DNA from: Alphaproteobacteria bacterium
GTDB taxonomy: Bacteria; Pseudomonadota; Alphaproteobacteria; UBA9655
Direction of reading: 5' to 3'
Assembly (NCBI GenBank): GCA_019752515.1
Contig: JAIEMB010000035.1
Coordinates: 1 to 36,066 of the forward strand
DNA length: 36,066 nucleotides
Both the position numbers and the translations under genes were made by a program. Position 1 is the first letter of the stretch; every line of letters begins with the position of its first letter. Below, piece by piece: positions 35,855 through 36,066 of this stretch. The notes beneath the pieces are model-generated. The model had not been told where the DNA came from. It saw nothing but the letters and a program-made list of their open reading frames with translations, and made no database searches.

Positions 35855-36066
35855 AATACTTCTCCATCAACCAAAAAACAATTAGCTCTGGCTTATAGCA
35901 GACATAAAAATTGAATACAATCGACTTTTCGCATTTTTGGTTTTAATGTGGGACAATACGCTGATTTAGAAAATAATAATTTTTTTGGATTGTTAATTAA
36001 AAGAGAGACGTAAATTTCTCTCTGATGACTCCAAGCTGAGAGGGATCTTGCAGGAATCTCCAGAGA

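Noticed and set aside
36001-36025. AGAGAG/CTCTCT hairpin near the right edge
   Set aside because: The stem is short and low complexity, and the neighbouring gene is outside the window, so its role cannot be judged.

Overview
This is a low-GC alphaproteobacterial chromosome segment, most likely from a host-associated or obligately intracellular lineage such as Holosporales or a relative. That placement is inference. It rests on the linked order rlpA-dacA-tmk-holB-metG and the adjacent recF-gyrB, both usual in alphaproteobacteria, on the AT-rich codon use, and on the number of exported proteins with no recognisable family. No rRNA gene, CRISPR array or intact insertion sequence was seen.

Layout. 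Positions 1-758 hold the C-terminal beta-barrel of an autotransporter whose 5' part lies outside the window. Next is pgk (1037-2230, minus). Positions 2400-11300 look accessory: very AT-rich by eye, with small unknown genes, a probable frameshifted gene, two exported Tyr/Gly/Ser-rich repeat proteins each followed by the same perfect stem-loop, a WaaL/PglL-like polytopic O-antigen ligase with a TPR tail, an FKBP-type prolyl isomerase, a serine hydrolase of the class C beta-lactamase fold, a candidate structured small RNA with a strong terminator, and a large YfhO-like GT-C membrane protein. tRNA-Tyr (11305-11390, minus) closes this block. An SbmA/BacA/YddA-type ABC exporter (minus) and a small exported protein (plus) follow, divergently arranged.

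Positions 14001-22832 form a tight plus-strand run: typA, ldcA, recF, gyrB, idi and a class A penicillin-binding protein, with 4-base overlaps or short gaps. It joins translation/stress GTPase function, murein recycling, DNA repair and topology, isoprenoid supply and peptidoglycan synthesis. tdk converges on the PBP gene and overlaps it. tRNA-Ser, a SulP anion transporter with a near-consensus promoter, a Bcr/CflA-type MFS exporter and a 694-residue exported unknown protein follow.

Positions 29275-35180 are a second housekeeping block: rlpA, dacA, tmk, holB and metG (cell separation and wall trimming, dTMP kinase, clamp-loader delta prime, methionyl-tRNA synthetase). It is interrupted by one minus-strand exported unknown protein and followed by another.

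The most unusual material is the repeat-protein/stem-loop/O-antigen-ligase cassette (3398-6169), the structured RNA candidate (8591-8703), and the exported unknown proteins, two of which end in eukaryote-like short motifs: a basic NLS-like tail and a CaaX-like cysteine tail.
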